Assembly (NCBI RefSeq): GCF_024139115.2
Contig: NC_085139.1
Location: 249,421,236-249,485,235, forward strand
Source: Armigeres subalbatus
Lineage: Eukaryota > Arthropoda > Insecta > Diptera > Culicidae
DNA: 64,000 nt
Direction of reading: 5' to 3'
Shown: positions 55,465 to 64,000 of the stretch, piece after piece
Position numbering within the stretch: position 1 is the first letter of the stretch
Layout of the letters: every line of letters starts with the position of its first letter
Notes under the pieces: model-generated
Told to the model about the DNA's origin: nothing
The model's database searches: none
Seen by the model: the letters and a program-made list of their open reading frames with translations, nothing else
Made by a program: the position numbers and the translations under genes

Positions 55465-55680
55465 AACGCGGTAAGCGACAATTACTGTGGAGGGTGCCCA
55501 GGTACCCCACAGGCTCCGTTAAAGGCCTAGCTTATTATTTCACCCCCCTGGCCATGCATCCCCTCGGCACGGGTCGCTTGACGCCTTGGGATTAGGGGTT
55601 AGGGACGATGGTCCCGGTCTAACTCGCAGTGGCCATGGGGAGGGGTCGTCAAGCCCTTGGACAAAGTCCCTGCTGCCCTG
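55465..55680 (-). mobile_element. R1-type LINE, 5' untranslated region
   Basis: From the TG-tract junction at 55680 to the ORF1 start. The first 58 bp (55678-55621) are the leader module shared with RTE-1: GGCAGCAGGGACTTTGTCC and AAGGGCTTGACGACCCCTCC. The rest is G/C-rich. Confidence 0.65.
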
Positions 55681-55810
<130 letters not shown>

Positions 55811-55819
55811 AAAACTACT

Positions 55820-56145
55820 CAAAAAATGTCACTCATTTTTCGGGCACTTATCCGCAACCGATTTGCTCGCAACAAGTTGCATTCGACGCAGAATCCTGTC
55901 CCATTGTTTCCTATTTGAAATTGGCCAGATCGGACTATGGGATCGAAAGTTATGGCCAAAATACAAATTCATACGAAAAAATCGAGTAAAAAATGTCACT
56001 CATTTTTCGGGCACTTATCCTCAACCGATTTGCTTGCAACAAATTGCATTCGACGCAGAATCCTGTACCATTGTTTCCTATTTGAAGTTGGCCAGATTGA
56101 ACTATGGGATCGAAAGTTATGGCCAAAATACAAATTCAGGCGCTT
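55820..56145 (+). repeat. 167-bp tandem repeat, two copies
   Basis: Copy 1 (55820-55986) and copy 2 (55987-56145) share AAAAATGTCACTCATTTTTC, TTGCATTCGACGCAGAATCC and GGGATCGAAAGTTATGGCC with few differences. The unit is related to that inside the pogo-like element 1 and to 57395-57560. It belongs to the dispersed repeat that starts at 50800. Confidence 0.8.
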
Positions 56146-57394
56146 CGTCTATAGGTTCTACCTGTTCATGGAAAAGGTAACCATTTTTAGTTCAGAAGTA
56201 GGAAATTAATTTCTTGGCAATTAATTATTAGGACAAATAATTTACTCAGTAAAATTATTTAAACAAAGTTCCACGTAATATTTCTAATGACGGTTTAACA
56301 TCTAACGAAACAAAATATTGCGTAGGCAGATCAAGTCAACGCCACATGCTTGGCGTACAGTCAAATTGCAGCTAAATATGTGTTTCTCCGACACACCACA
56401 CCAGATCACATAGAAAGCTTTTCCCAGTTGTACGATTTATAATGAAGAACCAACAGCAGCGCAAAATTTAATGTTTTGCGCCATGACAAATGGTTTGAAA
56501 TGATTTCCTCCTTGGTATACTCACTCGTTCTCCGCGCCTAGAGAACCAGCGTGAGCGTTGCCAGCTTTCTCCGTTTCTTCACATCATCCTCTTTCGCATG
56601 CGAAGCAAGCACGTTTAGATGCAAGATCTGCTATGCTGCGCAGGAGTCCAATCCGTTCGACGCGCTGCAAGAACAATCAACGACGCGACGTAATTTCGGT
56701 TAGACTCGGTCGAAGTGTCGGGCTGTGCTTTGCCGAAAGGCGCGCGCACGCTTTCGTTCTCATATCATACTCCGATGATTAAGAACAGTTTGTTTTTCTT
56801 TTATCTCCTGATGAATATGCATCAAAAACAATATTGAATTAATGTTTGATTTTTCAAAAGAGACATCAAATAATGCTTTTTTACGAATACTCAGAATCAA
56901 TCAATATAGAGAAAACTAAATTCACTAAATTTGAAAAATTAAGTAACTGGAAAACATTTCTTCTAAATGTGACAACAGCTTCTAAATGTGACTCATTGGT
57001 CGTCACAATCTGGGGTCGCATCAAACAATTATACTAATAATGGTTAATAAGATTTCTTTCATAGCAACAAAATATATAAGAGTTTAAATATTAGCGGCGA
57101 TAAGTCACATGTACCCCGAATGGCGAAAAAGCGGGTTTGAAAGATCTCTTAAATTTCGGACGACTTGCGAGAGTTTAAAATTTTAAGTGCATCCTAATTT
57201 AAAAGATTTTTGGAACAAAAGAGATTAATAAGTTGTTTATTGTTTTGTAAATCCTTTCTACATGATTTTTTCTCTTCTCTAATATTTGGTTTAGTTGTAC
57301 AAGAAAAGATTGTAATATTAGATTAAACGCACAACTTTCATACGAAACCACTCAGCTTGATACATGGAGCAGGGTGGTAGAACAGGTGTACCAA
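56146..57394. other. Spacer; G/C-richer block without a gene call
   Basis: 56400-56790 is more complex (GCGAAGCAAGCACG, GGCGCGCGCACGC) and could be regulatory; the rest is A/T-rich. No domain or element end recognised. Confidence 0.3.
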
Positions 57395-57560
57395 AAGTCC
57401 ACGAGACGCCCCTGGAAACTTGGCTGGATCGTACAATTGGGTCAGAAGCTATGGCGAAAATACTAATTTTAAAACTACAAAATTAAATGCCATTTTTTGC
57501 TCTTATGCTCATTCGTTTTATTTGCAACAAGTTGCGTTTGGCGAGAAATTTTGTTATGCC
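57395..57560 (+). repeat. Diverged single unit of the 167-bp repeat family
   Basis: TTGGCTGGATCGTACAATTG, GGTCAGAAGCTATGGCG and GCAACAAGTTGCGTTTGGCG parallel the 55.8-kb units. Confidence 0.5.
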
Positions 57561-57601
57561 TATAAACAAATATGAAAAATAAGACCAAACCACATATTGG
57601 T

Positions 57602-57680
57602 CACTTGTCATAAGACGAGTTTGTACAATCCCAATGGTGGAATTAAATGGGATTGTACAAACTCGTCTTTTGACAAGTGA
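57602..57680. mobile_element. Short foldback (79 bp)
   Basis: CACTTGTCATAAGACGAGTT and TGTACAATCCCAAT on the left pair with ATGGGATTGTACAAACTCG and GACAAGTG on the right around a loop of about 10 bases. It lies inside the dispersed repeat that ends near 57800 (ACGAGAAAGGCACCATCACC). Confidence 0.7.
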
Positions 57681-58199
57681 AGACATTCCACTAAAAAGCT
57701 CAAAATAATTTTCTTAACACATATTGGTGTTATTTTAGATTTTTCCAAACCTTTTGAACGAACGAGAAAGGCACCATCACCGCTAGGTGGATAAATCTGG
57801 GTTTTTTTTAAAAAGAACACTGTGTTCTCGAATTATTATCTCGTGTATTGTGGCGTCAAATTGTTGATTCAGTGTTTCTGTTTAGATGTAAACTAAATAA
57901 ATGAATGAATGTGCTTATGCATATTGCATATTGGTGGTAGAGTTTTGTGTGGAAATTAGAGGTTGAGGGCTCAAGTCAAGATTGGGCCATCGTTCTCACG
58001 AACAGTCTGTAGGTCGGCTATCTGAACCGCTCAAAAAGGTATCTTATGTTACATTTTCCTTGTGCTGAATTTATTGAAAACATGGGCCAACCTGACCCTT
58101 ATTTGGCCAAGTGTCACCCCCGATGACGGTACTTACATCATAGTTTTCCTTTGTATTGTTCTCAATACTATGGCTTTTCAATTTAAACCAATATTATAA

Positions 58200-58296
58200 T
58201 TTCGACATTTTGTCCCGTCGACCTTTTGTCCATTCGACCTTTTGTCCCGTCGACTTTTTGTCCCTTTGACCTTTTGTCCATCGACCTTTTGTCATA
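58200..58296 (+). repeat. CGACCTTTTGTCC minisatellite
   Basis: About six head-to-tail variants of 14-15 bp (CGACCTTTTGTCCCGT, CGACTTTTTGTCCCTT and others). Confidence 0.75.
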
Positions 58297-58514
58297 GATC
58301 TTTAACAAAAGAGAGTTGATTCAAAATGGTTTTTTTAAATCGATAGAAAATTCAATTACCATGATAGGTAGGTAGCGTTTATGGCCGTCAGCGAGGGTTG
58401 CGGCAGAAAATTTATTCATTGCGATAGCTTCTGCAGCCATTTATGAGTAGGAAGTGAAGTATTCTTACAAGATTTAGTCATTTGATTGTTAATAATGTTA
58501 GGAAAGGCGCATTA

Positions 58515-58761
58515 TCTATATATAAAAATGAAATGGTCTGTGTTCGTATCCGCATAACTCGAAAAAGGCTGGATGGATTTCCTTCATTTCCTCAGCAGAT
58601 ATGTTCCTTACCGTTTCCGACGGGTTTATATGATATTTCCTCATGCGAAAATTATGCGAAAGGTTTTGCAAATTGTAAAAATTTAAAATTAGGATTCGTG
58701 TGGAAATTTCACATGGGCATTTTCGCCTACTACGCAGGACAACGTCTGCCGGGTCGACTAG
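58515..58761 (+). mobile_element. Short non-autonomous Helitron (247 bp)
   Basis: It begins TCTATATATAAAAATGAAAT and ends GTCTGCCGGGTCGACTAG, lying between a host A (58514) and T (58762). The TC start, CTAG end and A/T insertion site fit the Helitron rules, with a GC-rich hairpin-forming stretch before the end. No Rep/helicase is encoded. The 3' end matches the fragment at 12943. Confidence 0.7.
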
Positions 58762-59032
58762 TAAGAAATAAATCTGATCTAGTTTATTAGCAATGCCACG
58801 ACAAACCGGGGAAAGGCGCTAAAAGTAACATTTTTAATTAGCAAAGAAAGAATAATTTTCAAATTTCTGGTATTTTGAATTCATTTCCAATTCAGTAAAT
58901 CCACTCAAAATTAGATTATTTTTTCAACTGTTCTGGTGTTTGGTAAAATGATTTATTTTCAATAATGCGCATTTCCAATCCCAAACGTTAACAAGCCCAA
59001 AGTCGGAAACTTTTGTGAAATCCATTACATGA

Positions 59033-59328
59033 GACTACGTAGTCCTACGTCACATTTGCGCACAACCAAATAAACTATAGAGGAAAGAGCAAATAAGCCA
59101 TAGAGGAATGCTGTTGCTGTAGTCACTGGCGAAACATCTTTTGCTGGCGAGGATAGGGCGCTAAATGTCAAAGAAGGAAAAATCAGTACGTTTTGACAGA
59201 AGTGTACCCAACATGCTTGGAAACGAGAACAAAGGGAACCACAGCGACAATCATCCTCTATAGGTTACTACCTCTATTGTACAACCCGATTGAGCTGCAC
59301 CTTTGTTTTTTTGACGTAGGACTACGTC
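59033..59328. mobile_element. Interrupted dispersed repeat (ACGTAGGACTACGT family)
   Basis: CTACGTAGTCCTACGTCAC at the left and TGACGTAGGACTACGTC at the right are inverted. The sequence TTGCGCACAACC ... CCGATTGAGCTGCACC is split by a 214-bp insert. An uninterrupted version (TTGCGCACAGCCCGATTGG) occurs at 61341. Confidence 0.6.
59067..59280. mobile_element. Nested MITE with 6-bp target duplication (214 bp)
   Basis: ACAACC is present at 59061-59066 and 59281-59286. The ends carry AAACTATAGAGG and, on the complement, AACCTATAGAGG slightly inside. The uninterrupted relative at 61.3 kb supports the boundaries. Confidence 0.6.
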
Positions 59329-59639
59329 TGTGTTTTCTATATTGGGGTACACTATACGATTGCTAAAATCGGGGACCGTCATGAAAATATGATAGACTTT
59401 AAACATTAATATCTAAGCCGTTTCTCGATGGATTTTCAATTTTTTTGGACCATTCGATCAAGGATGAGTCAACGCTTCTTTGTATTTATTTGAAAATACT
59501 GATTTTTAACTATTTATTATCGATAATTGATAAAAAGTTTAGAAATAGGTAAATTAACCAATCACGTACATGCATCACTAACACAGACATCAAAAATCAA
59601 TCACTTGCGGGTTTAGATCAAATCCTCAGTTTGAACAAG

Positions 59640-60390
59640 ATTTTACGCATAGCAGACGCATCAAAGCGATCGCAGCGGAGCGGACACAGCATCACGGAGG
59701 CGCTAATACCATTTTCAAAGAAAATCCATCGCATTGGTGGTGATGCTCGATGTGTTGCTGCAGATCATTCAACCTCAACGAACCAGAATTTCATATGAAG
59801 AAAAGGTTGACCATAAAAATAGCACTGTGGCGATCCCGCACCGCCAGTGCCGATGCTGAAAATTTATTACAAATTGTGGTGTCAGTAAGTTGGAAAGGAG
59901 CATTGGGAAAAGAAAATTGGTTCTTCTCAGGACCAACATATTATAGAAAGAAAGAGTTAAATGCGAAAATGGACTGTTTAGGTGGCATCGGTTTTGGCGT
60001 TGTAACTTGGTTGCTGTTAGTGATTCCATCCACTAAAATTCACTACATCATCTCCCTCCGACGCGCTATCAAATTCGCTATTTACGATTGAGTTTTGCAC
60101 TTTAAAGAAAGTTTATTTTAGATAGTCGGATCAACCTTCGTTTGTATAAAATCAATGAAGACGCCACCTCAGTGGAAACTATTTACAGCAACCACCCATC
60201 GGTGAACGTCGCTCGGACAGACAGATGCCGAAAGATAATGTTTTGTAATATGAAGAAACTTCGTCTTGAGTCAAATTTCTGTTGTCATTCCTCGCAACAA
60301 TACGCATCTTAGATAAACAACCAACATTCAGAATCTACCGAGAAAGTTTCATTGGATTCTTAGAATTTGTCATTCTCCGAACGGTCCGTT
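59640..60390 (+). repeat. Dispersed repeat, copy 1
   Basis: Shares CAGCGGAGCGGACA, GGTTGCTGTTAGTGAT and AGATAGTCGGATCAACCTTC (with small changes) with 60616-61000. An open frame at 59750-60091 within it has no recognised domain. Confidence 0.5.
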
Positions 60391-60391
60391 G

Positions 60392-60616
60392 TCTGTGGAA
60401 TCCCGATCGAAATGACTAGCGCGCGCCGAAAAGCAGCTTTCTTATATCTAATGATGTAAATCCATTAGCCCCGCACCTTCATTAATCGTTATAAGTGCAC
60501 ATTATATTTACACCCATATCAGCTCACAAAGGGGCGGGGCTTACGGGCTTAATTTATTAAATACAAGCAAGCTGCTGTTCGGCACGCGCGAGCCATTTTG
60601 ATCGGGATTCCACAGA
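60392..60616. mobile_element. Foldback MITE (about 225 bp) between the two repeat copies
   Basis: TCTGTGGAATCCCGATCGAA at the left faces TTTTGATCGGGATTCCACAG at the right. Further pairs are GCGCGCCGAAAAGCAGC with GCTGTTCGGCACGCGC and, near the loop, TTAGCCCCGCACC with GGGCGGGGCTTA. Confidence 0.65.
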
Positions 60617-61000
60617 GAGCGGATCGACATTCGATGCAGCGGAGCGGACAAAGCAGCACGAAGTGGGTGATAGTGTGACAATGCTGCACATTTATTTCAA
60701 CCTTTGGAGGCTTAGCGAAATATCATCAAGTGGCGGTCGGACAAGGTGTCGACAAGCGATTGGATGCAGTTAGTTATTGGAATGGGAATTGGGAAAAGTA
60801 GCGTGGTTGCTGTTAGTGATCCCATCCATTCAAATTTACTGCATTATCTCTTTGAAGAAAGGTTTAGTGTTGAACTTAATTTTAAAATTAAAAAAACACT
60901 TTAATAAAGAATTAAAAAAAAATCTTTGAAGAAAGATTATTTCGGATAGTCGGATCAACCTTCTTTTGTATGAAGACCTTTTTGGAGGACACCGTCCTCA
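60616..61000 (+). repeat. Dispersed repeat, copy 2
   Basis: A shorter version of copy 1, same orientation. GCAGCGGAGCGGACAAAGCA and GATAGTCGGATCAACCTTC anchor the match. Confidence 0.5.
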
Positions 61001-61319
61001 AAAATGGCCGAAATAAAGGAGAAATAAGCAGAATCAGAAGTGGCGTGAAACCAAACGCAAATATATTTATTTGCAAAGTTTGGTTTTCGCCCGCGATGTA
61101 AGCGTACCTGGCAAAGTAAGGATTGTGATGTCCCCGACTGAAAGCCAGTCGAGTGACTTCAGCGGCCGATGAGTCATGTTAATTCCACGGTTAGAGACTC
61201 AAATTCCATCCAACTGGTTACAATTATTCGACTTCTTGATTCAGTTGGCCTCCGAGCAGTTTGCTCAATGTTAATAAAACGACAAAAATTATTATGGCTA
61301 ATACTATCAATTTCGAATA

Positions 61320-61376
61320 GCTACGTAGTCCTACGTCACCTTTGCGCACAGCCCGATTGGGCTGCACCTTTGAGTT
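61320..61376 (+). repeat. Uninterrupted copy of the ACGTAGGACTACGT-family repeat
   Basis: GCTACGTAGTCCTACGTCAC followed by TTTGCGCACAGCCCGATTGG, continuous where the 59-kb copy is interrupted. Confidence 0.6.
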
Positions 61377-63870
61377 TTTTTTTCCAAAACTTCGTAAAAA
61401 TTTCTGCATTTCTTCCAGAAATTTCTGCACTGATTCCTTAGGAGATTTTCCACAGAAATTCCCGGAGAGAAATCTGTAAGAATTTCATCTAAAATTCGTT
61501 TAGAAACCTATTCAAGTTTCGACAAGTTTTTGGTTCGAGGACTGCCACTGTGTGGCGTTAAAAAACAGTACCACATAGAAGTAATGCGGAGACACGTCAC
61601 ACTTTCAATATCTAGCAATCTTCTTAGCAGAGGTACTAACTCTAGTGTTGACGAAGAACGATGCTACATCGAAGGGGAACGACACAAAACCTATTTGTGC
61701 CCTTGCATCTATTGCAATGGAATTGCAACCAATCGATAGGTTGTGTGCCATATGGTCGTCCGCGCTATCATCACGATCAAGTACCTAGGAGGTCGCGCAA
61801 ATGCTATCTTGCTCGCTGGTGAAAAAGGAACAAATCACTGAGTAATTAATGCTGAATATTTAAATAGGTACAATTGTAAGTGATTTGAGAATCTTTTTTT
61901 TAGGTCACTAACTCTACACATTTACGCCTTTAAAAAACGTCTTTATGTACAGGATGGAATGAAATTTAGATGACCTCTTGAGCATATTACTTGATTGTGT
62001 TTCCTTTCTAATTTTTTGGTCAGCAGTCTACCATAGATCACAAGACTAATTTGCTCAGTCAAGCATTCAAGATGATTGATATGTGATCTCTTGTTTGCAT
62101 ATACCAAACAGTCTTGCACAAGGCCTATGAATTACATCGCATACGCAATGTAGAGCGTACCTTTGGGGTTCATTACTTCATCGATGCCGGTCACCGGGAC
62201 CGCCAGCCTCCCGGTTATTTGCGAAGTAGTTAAAATCTAGTTGCTTAACTGTGCTGGTTTTTTTTCATCCTAGCCTGAGGAAGAAACCATGTTCACTACT
62301 TTGGCGGATCAAATCATCTTGAGAAAAGGCTCACCTTTGCAGTTTATTACAGATACAGTTGCTAGGCAACTGGATCATTTGGCTCAAAAGGGCTGTCATT
62401 AGGTGCCAGCCCTTATTCGGTTCGAGCCCTCGTTTTTCATTCCGCGGAAAGCACCTGAAATGAAAACAGTTCATTGATCCACAGAGCAAGAACTGACCTA
62501 GAAGCACACCCTAACCCTTGGTACCTGCAATGCGAGTTGATTTGTCTACGATGGAATGCTTTGGGTCGAGGCTTATCTATTTGCAACAATCGATTGTTGG
62601 AGGCTTCGGTGCCTTCGTTAGTCGTGCTTATTGCCTTCAAGGGTTGGGCGTGGCGGCAAGAGACATTTGCACTCCGAATCCGAATACAGTACAAGGGCGT
62701 AGTCAGAGATGGCAGAGGGACGATGGGCTTCTTCTTCCTGCCTTTCGACTTTTGTCACGTAATGGAGCACTGAATGACATGAGGGTTCAGAAAATGTATC
62801 CAATTCAGGAAAGTTATCAACGAAACTGGTCAGATTAACGATTCAGATAATATTCATAGTGCGAGGAGTAGCTTACAGTCGTTCACAATTATATTTCTCA
62901 TCTCCGATCATACTCTATATAGGAGTAATCAAGCGTGACATTTACACTGATTTACTTACAGCTTAGTCAATATTTGAACCTGTCGGATAACAAATTGTCC
63001 GAGACACAATTTCTCATATTGCTGCCGCTGCTGCCACACCTCACAGCATCTGACCAAACAGGCAATAAATCGTAAAATCATTCGCGGAGAATAAGGTCAC
63101 ACATATTCTCTTTCGCTCTATTCTAAACCCCAAGCACAATGCAATGCACATGAAATGTGGGGTCTCATGCTTCTCACAACAACCCCCCGGCTTCGTAGCA
63201 CCGTCATCCCGAGCAGTAATGCGGGGACGTATCGGGCGCTGTGGTTTTTTCGACCGAGTGACCCACCTAATAGCAATACCAATAATGGGACTGTCAGGTG
63301 GAGCTTTGTGTGTGGTACAAAAACCGCAATTGTCATAAATTTCCGCTCAAATCTGCACTTGTCAGGAGGGCAGCGGCAATCGCTGCTGCCGGGTCGTTAG
63401 CGTTACTCGCAAGTAGTCGCAATTCTTTCTGCAGTTGGTATCCGTAATAACAGAGCGCGCTGTGTACAATAGCAGACTGAGTCGCGGCCGCTTTGAAAGC
63501 ACTTACTTTCAATGCCAATGAAAAAGCATCTAAATCAGTTAACCTATGGATTAGATTTGATTATTTCGAAAACATCTAATAAAGTTTATTGACATATGGT
63601 TGGTTAATTTAATGCTTGCATTAGAATTTTGTAATTATTTATGGATTTGTATAGTGTATTATAGGCCTTATATGTTTTATGTCGATGGTATAAAGAGAGC
63701 ACTCCCAAAGAATCAGCATAGTTGGTTGATGCAGCCGAGGCGGTGGGTGGTGATCTTTTCCCATCGTCGTCGAACATGCATCGTTAAATGAAAATCCTTC
63801 AACAACGCAGGAAAAGACGCGACAAACGGATCCACGTGTATGACCTTAAGTCTCGCAACTATATTCAGCG
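61377..63870. other. Single-copy-looking non-coding stretch upstream of the edge gene
   Basis: No transposon ends recognised. Overlapping frames at 62437-62838 on both strands lack motifs. The last kilobase may hold regulatory DNA of the gene starting at 63900. AGCAATCGCTGCTGCCGG-like G/C blocks lie near 63370. Confidence 0.3.
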
Positions 63871-63904
63871 TATATAAACCAGGTGGTCGGTTTATTGTCA
63901 GATT
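63871..63904 (+). promoter_or_regulatory. Core promoter: TATA box and initiator
   Basis: TATATAAA at 63871-63878 lies 29 bases upstream of the A in TTGTCAGATT (A+1 at 63900), the standard TATA-to-initiator spacing in insects. A 33-base leader then reaches an ATG. Confidence 0.5.
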
Positions 63905-63932
63905 TATTGTCGGCTTTTGACAAAGAACAAAA

Positions 63933-64000
63933 ATGCATTTATGCATCTTTTTCGTCGTGGTTCAATTTAAGACCAACTGTATGAAATGTAACATTCCGGG
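63933..64000 (+). CDS. Start of a host gene, possible secreted protein (partial)
   Basis: ATG at 63933 in the context ACAAAAATG, a good insect start, opens MHLCIFFVVVQFKTNCMKCN followed by IP and runs out of the window after 22 full codons. Residues 3-10 (LCIFFVVV) form a hydrophobic core like that of a short signal peptide, followed by polar residues and two Cys, so a secreted product is plausible. The correctly spaced TATA box and initiator just upstream make this more convincing than a chance frame. No family can be named from 22 residues, and the gene could be spliced or broken beyond the edge. Confidence 0.45.
   Translation, partial: MHLCIFFVVVQFKTNCMKCNIP

Noticed and set aside
62437..62838. 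Overlapping frames on both strands in a G/C-rich block
   Set aside because: No motif in any frame; composition alone keeps them open.

Overview
This window reads as repeat-rich, intron- or intergenic-type DNA of a culicine mosquito, most likely an Aedes species. The evidence is a Juan-like jockey-clade retrotransposon, RTE elements of the JAM1 type, two Feilai-type tRNA-related SINEs, BEL/Pao and copia remnants, many foldback MITEs, and low-complexity A/T-rich spacer between them. No complete host protein-coding gene is visible. The one convincing host coding start is at the extreme right edge (TATA box, initiator and ATG at 63871-64000, running out of the window). A second gene-like signal is a possible non-coding first exon near 38.8-39.2 kb.

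Layout. 0-4 kb: a BEL/Pao gag fragment, then several different tRNA-like SINE pieces and Feilai copy 1 inside a degenerate minisatellite. 4-9.9 kb: mostly single-copy-looking non-coding DNA and a 1.6-kb hAT-like non-autonomous element. 9.9-12.1 kb: a pogo-like element (TA target duplication) nested inside another inverted-repeat element. 12.5-16.3 kb: a foldback MITE, a Helitron 3' end and a decayed jockey-clade LINE (copy 1). 16.3-21.8 kb: an RTE element (RTE-2) split by a 4.2-kb block of 119-bp tandem repeats, which is itself interrupted by a 2.9-kb unidentified segment and by Feilai copy 2. 22.4-23.1 kb: a second pogo-like element whose empty site survives at 8.69 kb. 25.1-29.5 kb: a nearly complete Juan-like LINE ending in poly(A). 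29.9-36 kb: MITEs, a large 23-bp minisatellite and a copia-like remnant (LTR, primer site and start of gag). 40.6-45.7 kb: an internally deleted jockey copy 2 and a nearly complete RTE (RTE-1). 46-50.3 kb: minisatellite, degenerate hexamer repeats and MITEs. 50.9-55.7 kb: an R1-type LINE (minus strand) lying in a TG microsatellite, lacking its endonuclease and reverse transcriptase, and split by a 1.9-kb foldback element with Transib-type termini. 55.7-61.4 kb: microsatellite, tandem repeats, foldbacks, a short Helitron and a nested MITE. 61.4-64 kb: unique-looking DNA leading to the edge gene.

The genes do not act together as a pathway. The window is a record of layered transposition, and several layers can be ordered because one element interrupts another or because an unoccupied copy of the target is present in the same window. 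All retrotransposon coding regions carry stops, frameshifts or deletions. I judged family membership by motif recognition only; no database search was possible.
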